Of a DNA stretch of 64,000 nt, positions 51,320 to 61,012 are shown in pieces. The translations under genes and the position numbers were made by a program. The stretch comes from Streptomyces sp. L-9-10 (GTDB lineage: Bacteria > Actinomycetota > Actinomycetes > Streptomycetales > Streptomycetaceae). Within the stretch, counting starts at the first letter, position 1; every line of letters begins with the position of its first letter. The stretch lies in NCBI RefSeq assembly GCF_004151105.1, contig NZ_PHRF01000172.1, forward strand, positions 213,050 to 277,049. The letters run 5' to 3'. Under the pieces are notes generated by a model. It had not been told where the DNA came from. It did not search any database and saw only the letters and a list, made by a program, of their open reading frames with translations.

Positions 51320-54151
51320 CTAGGAGAGAGACTCCCCGCGGATCACCGCGAGCACTCCATCGAGTTCGTCCGCCTTGACCAGGACATCGCGAGCCTTGGA
51401 GCCCTCGCTCGGGCCGACGATGTTCCTCGATTCCATCAGGTCCATCAGCCGGCCGGCCTTGGCGAAGCCGACCCGCAGCTTCCGCTGGAGCATCGAGGTC
51501 GAACCGAACTGTGTGGAGACCACCAGTTCGGCTGCCTGGCAGAGAAGGTCGAGATCGTCGCCGATGTCCTCGTCGATCTCCTTCTTCTTCGCCGTCCCGA
51601 CCACGACGTCGTCCCGGAAGACGGGTGCCATCTGATCCTTGCAGTGCTGGACGATCGCCGCGACCTCGTCCTCGGTGACGAAGGCGCCCTGCATACGGGT
51701 CGGCTTGTTCGCCCCCATCGGCAGGAAGAGGCCGTCGCCCTTGCCGATCAGCTTCTCCGCGCCCGGCTGGTCGAGGATGACCCGGCTGTCCGCCAGGGAG
51801 GACGTCGCGAACGCCAGCCGCGAGGGCACGTTCGCCTTGATCAGGCCGGTGACGACATCGACCGAGGGGCGCTGGGTGGCCAGCACCAGATGGATTCCGG
51901 CGGCGCGGGCCAACTGGGTGATACGGACGATGGAGTCCTCGACGTCACGCGGCGCGACCATCATCAGGTCCGCCAGCTCGTCCACGATCACCAGCAGATA
52001 CGGATACGGCGACAGCTCGCGCTCGCTGCCCTCCGGCGCCTTGACCTTGCCGTCGCGCACGGCCTTGTTGAAGTCGTCGATATGGCGGTAGCCGTACGCC
52101 GCGAGATCGTCGTAGCGCAGATCCATCTCCCGTACGACCCACTGGAGCGCCTCGGCGGCCCGCTTGGGGTTGGTGATGATCGGCGTGATCAGGTGCGGGA
52201 TGCCCTCGTACGCGGTCAGCTCGACCCGCTTGGGGTCGACGAGGACCATCCGGACGTCCTCCGGGGTCGCCCGGACCATCACCGACGTGATCAGACAGTT
52301 GATGCAGGACGACTTTCCGGAGCCGGTCGCGCCCGCGACCAGTACGTGCGGCATCTTCGCGAGGTTGGCCATCACATAGCCGCCCTCGACATCCTTGCCG
52401 AGCGCGACCAGCATCGGATGGTCGTCCTCCGCGGCGTCCGCGAGCCGCAGGACGTCACCGAGGTTGACCATCTCCCGGTCGGTGTTCGGGATCTCGATGC
52501 CGACCGCGGACTTGCCGGGGATCGGGGAGATGATCCGTACGTCGGGGCTGGCCACGGCGTACGCGATGTTCTTGGTGAGTGCGGTGATCCGCTCGACCTT
52601 CACGGCCGGGCCCAGCTCCACCTCGTACCGCGTGACCGTCGGGCCCCGGGTGAAGCCGGTGACGGCCGCGTCGACCTTGAACTCCATGAAGACATTGCTG
52701 AGCGAGGCGACGACGGCGTCGTTGGCGGCGCTGCGCGTCTTGCCGGGCCCGCCGCGCTCCAGCAGGTCGAGCGACGGCAGCGAGTAGGTGATGTCCCCGC
52801 GGAGCTGGAGCTGTTCGGCGCGCGGCGGCAGCGGCTTGTCCCGCTCGGGCGGCGGCTTGGTCAGATCCGCGACACCGGCGGTGCCCGCGGGCGGCCTCTC
52901 GGCCTCGCGCGCCGTCGGTACGGGTACGGAACGCTCGGCCACGTCCTCGATCGGCTCTTCCGGCGGCTCCTGCCGCTCCCCGGGCCGCTGCCCCGGCTTC
53001 CGCCCGCGGTCCACGGAAACGCTCTGGGTGAGGTCCGCGACGATCGGCGAGGGCGGCATCCCGTTGAGTACGGCACCGTCCAGCGCCGCCGCGGCGGCCG
53101 CGGCCACATCCACGGCGTCCATGGGACGGTCCATGGACGGCTGTACGGAGGCCCTGCGCGGCCGGCGCCGCTTGGAGAGCGCCTCCACCTCGGCCCGGTC
53201 GGGGTCGTACTCCGCGGGGCCCCCGCCCCGGCGCATGGCCGGACGGCGTCCGCCGGAGGGAAGCGCCTCGCGCCACTGCTCGTCGTACCGTTCGTCGTCG
53301 TCGAACCGCTCGTCGTCGAACCGCTCCGGAGCATGGCCGGGCCGGACGATCCCGAGTTTCGTGCCGAGCAGCCGCAGCCGTTGCGGGATGGCGGCGACGG
53401 GGGTGGCGGTGACGACGAGCAGACCGAAGAGGGTGAGCAGCAGAAGCAGCGGTACGGCGAGGACCTCGCCCGTGGTGAAGATCAGCGGTGTGGAGGCGGC
53501 CCAGCCGATCAGCCCGCCGGCGTCCTGTATCGCTTCGGTGCCCGCGCCGCGCCCCGGGGCGCCACAGGCGATGTGGACCAGCCCGAGCACCCCGATCACG
53601 AGCGCCGACAGCCCGATGACGATCCGTCCGTTGGCCTCGGGCTTCTCGGGATAGAGGATCAGCCGTACGGCGATGGCGCCCAGCAGTATCGGCACCAGGA
53701 GATCGAGCCGGCCGAAGGCTCCGGTGATGAGCATCTCGACCAGGTCGCCCACGGGACCGCGCAGATTCGACCAGGTTCCCGCCGCGACGATGAGGGCGAG
53801 GCCGAGCAGCAACAGGGCCAGCCCGTCCTTGCGATGGGCCGGATCGAGCCCCTTCGCGCCACGCCCTATGCCGCGGAACATCGCGCCGACGCCGTGCGCC
53901 GCTCCGAGCCAGACGGCGCGGACGAGCCGGTACACACCGCCGGTGGGGCTCGGTGCGGCTTTGGGTGCCGGCTTGGCGGCAGCCTTCTTCGCGGGAGCCT
54001 TCTTGACCGGTGCCTTCTTGCCGGGCGCGGACTTCTTCGCCGCCGTCTTCTTGGCGGGCGCCGCCTTCGCGGCACCGGTCGTACGGCCGGCCCGCGGCTT
54101 TGCGGTGCCCGCCGTGCCCTGGGAACCCTTGCCGGACGTACGTGAGGCCAT
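51320..54151 (-). CDS. ftsK: DNA translocase FtsK/SpoIIIE
   Basis: The septal DNA pump for chromosome segregation (943 aa). The N-terminus contains AKK/PAKK repeats (residues 30-65), then four helices (LLLLGLALIVAAG, LLVPILLGAIAVRLILY, LSALVIGVLGLVHIACG, LLLLTLFGLLVVTA). A Pro/Arg-rich linker carries the alpha domain GGDITYSLPSLDLL-type region. The motor has Walker A GATGSGKSSCINC and Walker B LLVIVDELADLMM. The gamma winged helix (STSMLQRKLRVGFAKAGRLMDLME) reads KOPS-like sites. ATG 54151 has no clear ribosome site. Confidence 0.97.
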   Translation of the reverse strand: MASRTSGKGSQGTAGTAKPRAGRTTGAAKAAPAKKTAAKKSAPGKKAPVKKAPAKKAAAKPAPKAAPSPTGGVYRLVRAVWLGAAHGVGAMFRGIGRGAKGLDPAHRKDGLALLLLGLALIVAAGTWSNLRGPVGDLVEMLITGAFGRLDLLVPILLGAIAVRLILYPEKPEANGRIVIGLSALVIGVLGLVHIACGAPGRGAGTEAIQDAGGLIGWAASTPLIFTTGEVLAVPLLLLLTLFGLLVVTATPVAAIPQRLRLLGTKLGIVRPGHAPERFDDERFDDDERYDEQWREALPSGGRRPAMRRGGGPAEYDPDRAEVEALSKRRRPRRASVQPSMDRPMDAVDVAAAAAAALDGAVLNGMPPSPIVADLTQSVSVDRGRKPGQRPGERQEPPEEPIEDVAERSVPVPTAREAERPPAGTAGVADLTKPPPERDKPLPPRAEQLQLRGDITYSLPSLDLLERGGPGKTRSAANDAVVASLSNVFMEFKVDAAVTGFTRGPTVTRYEVELGPAVKVERITALTKNIAYAVASPDVRIISPIPGKSAVGIEIPNTDREMVNLGDVLRLADAAEDDHPMLVALGKDVEGGYVMANLAKMPHVLVAGATGSGKSSCINCLITSVMVRATPEDVRMVLVDPKRVELTAYEGIPHLITPIITNPKRAAEALQWVVREMDLRYDDLAAYGYRHIDDFNKAVRDGKVKAPEGSERELSPYPYLLVIVDELADLMMVAPRDVEDSIVRITQLARAAGIHLVLATQRPSVDVVTGLIKANVPSRLAFATSSLADSRVILDQPGAEKLIGKGDGLFLPMGANKPTRMQGAFVTEDEVAAIVQHCKDQMAPVFRDDVVVGTAKKKEIDEDIGDDLDLLCQAAELVVSTQFGSTSMLQRKLRVGFAKAGRLMDLMESRNIVGPSEGSKARDVLVKADELDGVLAVIRGESLS

Positions 54152-54253
54152 GATGGTGAGGTTACCGGTGTGAACGGCCGGGGACACGTGTGCCCACCGC
54201 TTCACCCGTCCGTGTCGCCCGCGCCTCGACGGGAAACTGACGTCGCCACTCGG

Positions 54254-54922
54254 TCAGTTCGGCGAGGGAAGGGGCGGCGAACCGCTTCCCGTACCCGGCT
54301 CCAGCGCGTCGAGCGCCCGCCGCAGACCGGTGAGTTTGCGCTCCAGATGGGCGGCGGTGGCTACGGCGGAGGCGTCCGCCGAATCGTCGTCCAGCTGTTT
54401 GGAGAGCGCCTCGGCCTGCTCCTCAACTGCCGCGAGCCGCGCGGACAATTCGGCCAGCAGCCCGGCCGGCTCCCTGACCTCGCCCGCCCCGGCCAGCTGG
54501 AGTCTGAGCAGTTCCGCCTGCTCCTTCAGCTGGCAGTTCTTCATGTACAGCTCGACGAAGACCGAGACCTTGGCGCGCAGCACCCAGGGGTCGAACGGCT
54601 TCGAGATGTAGTCCACCGCACCCGCCGCGTATCCCCGGAAAGTGTGATGCGGGCCATGGTTGATGGCTGTCAGGAAGATGATCGGGATATCGCGGGTGCG
54701 CTCCCGCCGCTTGATGTGCGCGGCGGTCTCGAAACCGTCCATCCCCGGCATCTGGACATCCAGCAGAATGACCGCGAAGTCGTCCGTCAGCAGCGCTTTG
54801 AGCGCTTCCTCCCCTGACGATGCCCGCACCAGCGTCTGATCGAGCGCGGAGAGGATTGCCTCCAGCGCCAGCAGATTCTCCGGCCGGTCATCGACCAGGA
54901 GGATCTTGGCCTTCTGCACCAT
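54254..54922 (-). CDS. osaB: response regulator OsaB
   Basis: A 222-aa response regulator without a DNA-binding domain. The receiver has phospho-Asp55 in VILLDVQMPGMDG and Lys in YISKPFDPW. The C-terminus is a long predicted coiled coil (LLAELSARLAAVEEQAEALSKQL). In S. coelicolor OsaB is essential for growth on high osmolyte and is paired with OsaA. ATG 54922 has GAGGAGGG some 10 nt upstream. The 277-nt gap to osaA lacks any gene and must contain its own promoter. Confidence 0.9.
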   Translation of the reverse strand: MVQKAKILLVDDRPENLLALEAILSALDQTLVRASSGEEALKALLTDDFAVILLDVQMPGMDGFETAAHIKRRERTRDIPIIFLTAINHGPHHTFRGYAAGAVDYISKPFDPWVLRAKVSVFVELYMKNCQLKEQAELLRLQLAGAGEVREPAGLLAELSARLAAVEEQAEALSKQLDDDSADASAVATAAHLERKLTGLRRALDALEPGTGSGSPPLPSPN

Positions 54923-55199
54923 GGCCGCCCGCCCTCCTCGCCCCGGCATGGGGCGCCCCCTGCTCTCGGAGCTCGGCGAAACACCGGGCGCCGCCCCAGG
55001 GGACGACTCCTTTACGCCGTCCGTCCTTGTGCCGGTCATGGTAGCCGCACCCCGCCTGTCGCCACACCCTGTCACCGTTATGTCACTGTGCTCGAAGCGG
55101 AAACGCGGCGCGAGACCAGAAGGTTCCCCGAAACGCGGGGCCTCACACGCCGTCGGGCATAGTCCGTCAGCACATCTCCCGGATTCGTGCACCCACCGA

Positions 55200-58100
55200 T
55201 CACTTGTCGCGCATCCATTGCTCCATCACCGACAGCAGATGATCGGGGTCGACCGGCTTGGTGACATAGTCGGACGCACCGGAGTCAATGGCCTTCTCCC
55301 GGTCGCCCTTCATCGCCTTCGCGGTGAGCGCGATGATCGGCAGTCCGGCGAACTGCGGCATCCTGCGGATCGCCGTCGTCGTCGCGTAACCGTCCATCTC
55401 CGGCATCATGATGTCCATCAGAACGACTGTCACATCGTCGTGCTGCTCCAGGACTTCGATGCCCTCACGCCCGTTCTCCGCGTACAGCACCGACAGTCCA
55501 TGCTGCTCCAGCACGCTGGTGAGGGCGAAGACATTGCGGATGTCGTCGTCGACGATCAGTACCTTCTCGTTGTCGAACGAGAAGGTACGAGTCTCCCGCG
55601 GCGCCTCCTGACGGTCCGCGCCGGCCACACCCGACCCCCAGGACTCCAGCCCCTGCGGCCCGCCCGACGGGCCGTCCGAGACAGCCGGGGCCCCGCCCTG
55701 GGGCCGGGAGCCCTGCGACCCGGCGCCCGCACTCTTGCGGCGGCGCCGGAACAGCGCGGCGGGACCCGGCAGTTCCGCGGGCGCGGCCGACGCCCCCAGC
55801 GACGCCTGCCCCTGTCCCGGCGCCTCCGCCGAACCCTCGTCGGCCGGACGTCCCTGCGGGTGGCCGCCCACGGAGGTCAGCTGCTGCATCCCCGCGGGCG
55901 TCAGCTGCGGATACCCCTGCGGAGGCAGCTCGCTGGGGTGGAGCGGCAGATAGAGCGTGAAGGTCGAACCGCGCCCCGGCTCGCTCGCGGCGTGGATCTC
56001 ACCGCCCAGCAGCCGGGCGATCTCCCGGCTGATGGACAGCCCGAGCCCCGTACCGCCGTACTTCCGGCTGGTCGTACCGTCCGCCTGCTTGAACGCCTCG
56101 AAGATGACACGCATCTTGCCCGCCGCGATCCCGATCCCGGTGTCGGTGACCGAGAACGCGATCAGATCGCCGTCCGCGTCCCGCAGCGAACCCGCTTCGA
56201 GAAGCTGCTCCCTGATGGCGTCGGGCACATCCGTACCGGCCGGCCGGATCACCAGCTCCACCGCCCCGCTGTCGGTGAACTTCACCGCGTTGGACAGCAG
56301 ATTGCGCAGCACCTGGAGCAGCCGCTGTTCGTCCGTGTGCAGCGTCGCGGGCAGCTCGGGCGAGACCCGTACGGAGAAGTCGAGCCCCTTCTCCGCCGTG
56401 AGCGGCCGGAAGGTCGCCTCCACATAGTCGACGAGCTGGACCAGTGCGATACGGGTCGGGCTGACGTCCATCTTGCCCGCCTCGACCTTCGACAGATCGA
56501 GGATGTCGTTGATCAGCTGGAGCAGATCCGAACCCGCGCCGTGGATCGTCTCCGCGAACTCCACCTGCTTCGGCGAGAGGTTCGACTCGGCGTTGTCCGC
56601 GAGCAGCTTGGCGAGGATGAGCAGCGAGTTGAGCGGCGTACGCAGCTCGTGCGACATGTTCGCCAGGAACTCCGACTTGTAGCGCATCGAGACGGCGAGC
56701 TGCTCGGCCCGCTCCTCCAGCACCTGCCTGGCCTCTTCGATCTCGGTGTTCTTCACCTCGATGTCGCGGTTCTGCTGCGCCAGCAGTTCGGCCTTCTCCT
56801 CCAGCTCCGCGTTGGACTCCTGGAGTGCCTTCTGCCGGTTCTCCAGCTCGGCGGAGCGCTCGCGCAGCTGCTCGGTCAGCTCCTGCGACTGCTTCAGCAG
56901 CACCTCCGTCTTGGAGTTGACGCTGATGGTGTTGACGCTCGTCGCGATCATCTCGGCGATCTGGTTGAGGAAGTCCCGCTGGATATGGGTGAACGGCTGG
57001 AACGACGCCAGCTCGATCACACCGAGGACCTTCCCCTCGAAGAGCACCGGCAGCACGATCACATGCGCGGGCGCGGCCTCCCCGAGCCCGGACGAGATCT
57101 TCAGATAGCCCGGCGGCACATTGACCTGGATGGTGCGCTTCTCCTCGGCGGCCGTCCCGATGAGCGTCTCGCCCGGCCGGAAGGACGTCGGCATCGACCC
57201 CGCCGAGTAGCCGTAGCTGCCGCGCATGCACAGCTCGTACGAGGTGTCCTTGCCGTCCGTACCGACCTGCGGCACCGCACCGGTCTGCATCGCCAGGAAG
57301 AACGCGCCGTGCTGCGCCGAGACCACCGGGGTCAGCTCGCTCATGATCAGCGAGGCCACGTCGTCGAGATCGCGGCGGCCCTGCATCAGACCGGAGATAC
57401 GGGCGAGGTTGCCCTTCAGCCAGTCCTGTTCCTCATTGGCGAGGGTGGTGTCGCGCAGGTTGGCGATCATCGTATTGATGTTGTCCTGGAGGACCTGGAT
57501 CTCGCCCGCCGCGTCGACGTCGATCTTCAGATTGAGATCGCCGCGGGTCACCGCGGTGGCCACGGCGGCGATCGCCCGCACCTGCCGGGTCAGGTTCCCG
57601 GCCATCTCGTTCACCGATTCGGTGAGGTCGCGCCAGGTGCCGTCGACGTCCCGCACCCGGGCCTGGCCGCCCAGCTGCCCGTCCGTACCCACCTCGCGGG
57701 CCACCCGGGTCACCTGATCGGCGAACGAGGAGAGCTGGTCGACCATCGTATTGATGGTGTTCTTCAACTCCAGGATCTCACCGCGGGCATCGATGTCGAT
57801 CTTCTTGGTGAGATCGCCCTTGGCGATGGCGGTGGTGACCGTCGCGATCTGGCGCACCTGACCGGTCAGATTGGACGCCATCGAGTTCACGGACTCGGTG
57901 AGGTCCTTCCAGGTACCGGACACGCCCGGAACCCTGGCTTGACCGCCCAGCTCGCCCTCGGTGCCCACCTCGCGGGCGACACGCGTCACCTCGTCCGCGA
58001 ACGAGGACAACGTCGTCACCATCGTGTTGACGGTATCGGCGAGTTCGGCGACCTCGCCGCGCGCCTCGACCGTCACCTTCTTCGTCAGATCACCGTTGGC

Positions 58101-60743
58101 GACCGCGGAGGAGACCCGCGAGATGTTGCGCACCTGACTGGTGAGGTTGTTGGCCATGGTGTTGACGTTGTCGCTGAGGTCCTTCCAGATTCCGGTGACA
58201 CCCCGGACCCTGGCCTGACCGCCGAGGATGCCTTCCGTACCCACCTCACGGGCGACGCGCGTCACCTCGTCGGCGAAGTTCAGCAGCTGGTCGACCATCG
58301 TGTTGACGGTCGTGACCAGGTCGAGGATCTCGCCCCTGGCATCGACGGTGATCTTCTTCGACAGATCGCCCTTGGCGACCGCCGTGGTGACCTCGGCGAT
58401 ATTGCGGACCTGCGAAGTCAGGTTGTTCGCCATGAAGTTGACGGACTGGGTGAGGTCCTTCCAGGTGCCGGAGACGCCCTGGACCTCGGCCTGGCCTCCG
58501 AGGATTCCCTCGGTGCCCACCTCACGGGCCACCCTGGTGACCTGCTCGGCGAAGTTGGACAGCTGGTCCACCATGGTGTTGAGGGTGTTCTTCAGCTCCA
58601 GGATCTCGCCGCGGGCGTCCACGTCGATCTTCTGCGACAGGTCGCCCCGTGCCACCGCCGTCGCCACGCCCGCGATATTCCTGACCTGCGCCGTGAGGTT
58701 CCCCGCCATGCCGTTCACGGAGTCGGTCAGATCCCGCCAGACACCGGCGACGCCCGGCACCTGCGCCTGACCGCCCAGCCGACCGTCCGTACCGACCTCG
58801 CGCGCGACCCTGGTCACCTGGTCCGCGAAGGCCGAGAGCTGGTCGACCATCGTGTTGATCGTGTTCTTCAGCTCCAGGATCTCGCCCCGGGCGTCCACGT
58901 CGATCTTCTGCGACAGGTCACCGCGCGCCACGGCCGTGGTCACCTGCGCGATCTGGCGTACCTGATCGGTGAGGTTCCCGGCCATGAAGTTGACGGAGTC
59001 GGTGAGTTCCTTCCACGTACCGCTGACGCCGTCCACCCGCGCCTGACCGCCGAGCCGGCCCTCCGTACCCACGTCCCGTGCCATGACCGTGACCTGGTCG
59101 GCGAACGAGGACAGCTGCGCCACCATCGTGTTGACGGTGTTCTTGAGCTCCAGCATCTCGCCGGCCACATCCACGGTGACCTTCTGGGTCAGATCACCAT
59201 TGGCGACCGCCGTGGTCACCTGCGCGATGTCCCGCACCTGGCCGGTCAGGTTACGGAAGGCCGTGTTCACCGAATCGGTGAGGTCCTTCCACGTCCCGGC
59301 CGCTCCCGGCACCTCGGCCTGGCCGCCGAGCCGGCCCTCGACGCCGACCTCCCGGGCGACCCGCGTGACCTCGGAACCGAACGACTTCAGCTGGCCCACC
59401 ATCGTGTTGACGGTGTTCTTCAGCTCCAGCATCTCGCCCGCGACATCGACGGTGACGTTCTGCGACAGATCGCCGTTCGCGACCGCCGTCGTCACCTGCG
59501 CGATGTCCCGCACCTGAGAGGTCAGATTGCGGAAGACGCTGTTGACCGAGTCCGTGAGGTCCTTCCAGGTCCCGGCCGCGCCGGGGACCTGCGCCTGGCC
59601 GCCGAGCAGCCCCTCGGCGCCGACCTCGCTCGCCACCCGGGTCACTTCGTCCGCGAAGGTACGGAGCGTCTCCGTCATCTGGTTGATCGTCTCGGCGAGC
59701 TGAGCCACCTCGCCGCGCGCGCTGACCGTGACCTTCTGCGACAGGTCGCCGTTGGCGACGGCCGTGGTGACCTCCGCGATGCCCCGGACCTGGTTGGTCA
59801 GGTTGCCGGCCATGGTGTTCACCGAATCGGTGAGGTCCTTCCACACGCCGGCCACCCCGGGCACGGTCGCCTGACCGCCCAGCTCGCCCTCCGTACCCAC
59901 CTCCCTGGCCACACGCGTGACCTCGGAGGAGAAGGACGACAGCTGGTCCACCATGGTGTTGACGGTGTTCTTCAGCTGGAGCATCTCGCCGGCCACATGA
60001 ACCGTGACCTTGCGCGACAGATCACCCTTGGCGACCGCCGTCGTAACGAGAGCAATGTCACGTACCTGAGCGGTCAATCGATACGCCATCGTGTTGACGG
60101 AGTCCGTGAGGTCCTTCCACGACCCGGACATACCTCGCACTTTGGCCTGGCCGCCGAGCTTGCCCTCGGTACCGACCTCCAGCGCGACCCGCGTCACCTC
60201 ATCGGTGAACGCCGACAGCTGGTCGACCAGATTGTTGACCGTACGGGCCACCTTCAGGAACTCACCGCGCAACGGCCGCTCCGCGCCGTCGGAGGAGGAG
60301 TGCGAGCGCAGCTCCATACGCTGTTCCAGGTCGCCCTCGGCGACCGCGGAGAGCACCCGGCCCACCTCGGAGACGGGCCGCGCCAGATCGTCCACCAGCG
60401 CGTTCGACGCGTCGATCGCGGCGGCCCAGGAGCCCTCACAGGCCCCCGTCTCCAGCCGCTCCGTGAGCTTTCCCTCACGCCCGACCATGCGCCGCACACG
60501 GGCCAGCTCGCCCGTGAGGTGAAGATTACGGTCGGCGACCTCGTTGAAGACGGCGGCGATCTCCGCCATCACATCGTCACCGGAGACGGTCAGGCGCTTA
60601 CGGAAGTTGCCGTCCCGCATCGCCACCAAGGCCGTCAGCAGTCTGTTCAGCTCCGCCGCGTCCACCTCGATGGTCCCGTTGCTTCGGGACCGTCCGCCTT
60701 TCGCGCGCGTGCCATTGCCACGCGCCGCCGTGCCAGACTCCAC
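55200..60743 (-). CDS. osaA: hybrid sensor kinase OsaA with ten HAMP repeats
   Basis: A giant soluble sensor kinase (1847 aa). Residues about 110-1100 hold ten near-identical 92-residue repeats of the HAMP type (each with W-K-D-L-T-D-S-V-N). A GAF domain (about 1125-1270), coiled coil, HisKA (His1365 in FLANMSHELRTPL), HATPase (KYGGTGLGLSISREIARLLGG) and a C-terminal receiver (VVLMDIMMPEMDGY) follow. No transmembrane segment is seen. The plan is like the fungal Nik1/Os-1 osmosensor kinases. In S. coelicolor OsaA-OsaB-OsaC mediate osmoadaptation. GTG start with GGGAGGGA upstream. The repeat DNA (276-bp period) is a candidate for copy-number change. Confidence 0.94.
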   Translation of the reverse strand: MESGTAARGNGTRAKGGRSRSNGTIEVDAAELNRLLTALVAMRDGNFRKRLTVSGDDVMAEIAAVFNEVADRNLHLTGELARVRRMVGREGKLTERLETGACEGSWAAAIDASNALVDDLARPVSEVGRVLSAVAEGDLEQRMELRSHSSSDGAERPLRGEFLKVARTVNNLVDQLSAFTDEVTRVALEVGTEGKLGGQAKVRGMSGSWKDLTDSVNTMAYRLTAQVRDIALVTTAVAKGDLSRKVTVHVAGEMLQLKNTVNTMVDQLSSFSSEVTRVAREVGTEGELGGQATVPGVAGVWKDLTDSVNTMAGNLTNQVRGIAEVTTAVANGDLSQKVTVSARGEVAQLAETINQMTETLRTFADEVTRVASEVGAEGLLGGQAQVPGAAGTWKDLTDSVNSVFRNLTSQVRDIAQVTTAVANGDLSQNVTVDVAGEMLELKNTVNTMVGQLKSFGSEVTRVAREVGVEGRLGGQAEVPGAAGTWKDLTDSVNTAFRNLTGQVRDIAQVTTAVANGDLTQKVTVDVAGEMLELKNTVNTMVAQLSSFADQVTVMARDVGTEGRLGGQARVDGVSGTWKELTDSVNFMAGNLTDQVRQIAQVTTAVARGDLSQKIDVDARGEILELKNTINTMVDQLSAFADQVTRVAREVGTDGRLGGQAQVPGVAGVWRDLTDSVNGMAGNLTAQVRNIAGVATAVARGDLSQKIDVDARGEILELKNTLNTMVDQLSNFAEQVTRVAREVGTEGILGGQAEVQGVSGTWKDLTQSVNFMANNLTSQVRNIAEVTTAVAKGDLSKKITVDARGEILDLVTTVNTMVDQLLNFADEVTRVAREVGTEGILGGQARVRGVTGIWKDLSDNVNTMANNLTSQVRNISRVSSAVANGDLTKKVTVEARGEVAELADTVNTMVTTLSSFADEVTRVAREVGTEGELGGQARVPGVSGTWKDLTESVNSMASNLTGQVRQIATVTTAIAKGDLTKKIDIDARGEILELKNTINTMVDQLSSFADQVTRVAREVGTDGQLGGQARVRDVDGTWRDLTESVNEMAGNLTRQVRAIAAVATAVTRGDLNLKIDVDAAGEIQVLQDNINTMIANLRDTTLANEEQDWLKGNLARISGLMQGRRDLDDVASLIMSELTPVVSAQHGAFFLAMQTGAVPQVGTDGKDTSYELCMRGSYGYSAGSMPTSFRPGETLIGTAAEEKRTIQVNVPPGYLKISSGLGEAAPAHVIVLPVLFEGKVLGVIELASFQPFTHIQRDFLNQIAEMIATSVNTISVNSKTEVLLKQSQELTEQLRERSAELENRQKALQESNAELEEKAELLAQQNRDIEVKNTEIEEARQVLEERAEQLAVSMRYKSEFLANMSHELRTPLNSLLILAKLLADNAESNLSPKQVEFAETIHGAGSDLLQLINDILDLSKVEAGKMDVSPTRIALVQLVDYVEATFRPLTAEKGLDFSVRVSPELPATLHTDEQRLLQVLRNLLSNAVKFTDSGAVELVIRPAGTDVPDAIREQLLEAGSLRDADGDLIAFSVTDTGIGIAAGKMRVIFEAFKQADGTTSRKYGGTGLGLSISREIARLLGGEIHAASEPGRGSTFTLYLPLHPSELPPQGYPQLTPAGMQQLTSVGGHPQGRPADEGSAEAPGQGQASLGASAAPAELPGPAALFRRRRKSAGAGSQGSRPQGGAPAVSDGPSGGPQGLESWGSGVAGADRQEAPRETRTFSFDNEKVLIVDDDIRNVFALTSVLEQHGLSVLYAENGREGIEVLEQHDDVTVVLMDIMMPEMDGYATTTAIRRMPQFAGLPIIALTAKAMKGDREKAIDSGASDYVTKPVDPDHLLSVMEQWMRDK
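57443..60413 (-). repeat. 276-bp repeat array encoding the OsaA HAMP domains
   Basis: Ten units of 92 codons follow one another without gaps; the Trp of each W(K/R)(D/E)LT falls at residues 209, 301, 393, 485, 577, 669, 761, 853, 945 and 1037. A more divergent first unit (SWAAAIDASN) precedes them. Adjacent units share long DNA identity, so recombination could add or remove units in frame. Confidence 0.9.
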
Positions 60744-60811
60744 CGTGTCCCTCCCGCAGGGGTTGACCGTACTGCCCGAGCTGTCTCCGAAAGCCTGCCC
60801 AGTGTTTCACC

Positions 60812-60840
60812 ATGGCCGAACCAGGCCATAACAGTTCGGC
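60812..60840. promoter_or_regulatory. two interleaved dyads in the osaA-osaC divergent region
   Basis: ATGGCC-N6-GGCCAT (60812-60829) and GCCGAAC-N12-GTTCGGC (60815-60840) share bases, so only one can form at a time. The region of 269 nt between the divergent starts holds both promoters; osaC also has GAAGGTAC near 60972, close to the GGGTAC-type -10 of SigB promoters. Function is inferred, not known. Confidence 0.45.
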
Positions 60841-61012
60841 AGCTTCGCATAGCGTCCCCGCCCCCGCAGGGTGGAAACAGCGGCGACCGGCATCCGCTCG
60901 GACAGCGAAGGTAAGTAACCTGGCATCCGGCTGTCCAACCGTCCCGGTCCGCCCGGCGGGGGCGGTGTGGCGAAGGTACTACCACCGGGCATGTGGAGGG
61001 GCGGGGCCGATC

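Noticed and set aside
57443..60413. CRISPR-like repetitive DNA
   Set aside because: Units are 276 bp, contiguous, protein-coding and without spacers.
54906..60914. 2002-codon plus-strand ORF antisense to osaA
   Set aside because: The frame is kept open by the high-GC third positions of osaA; its translation is low-complexity Arg/His/Gly/Leu with no domain, and the minus-strand kinase is unmistakable.
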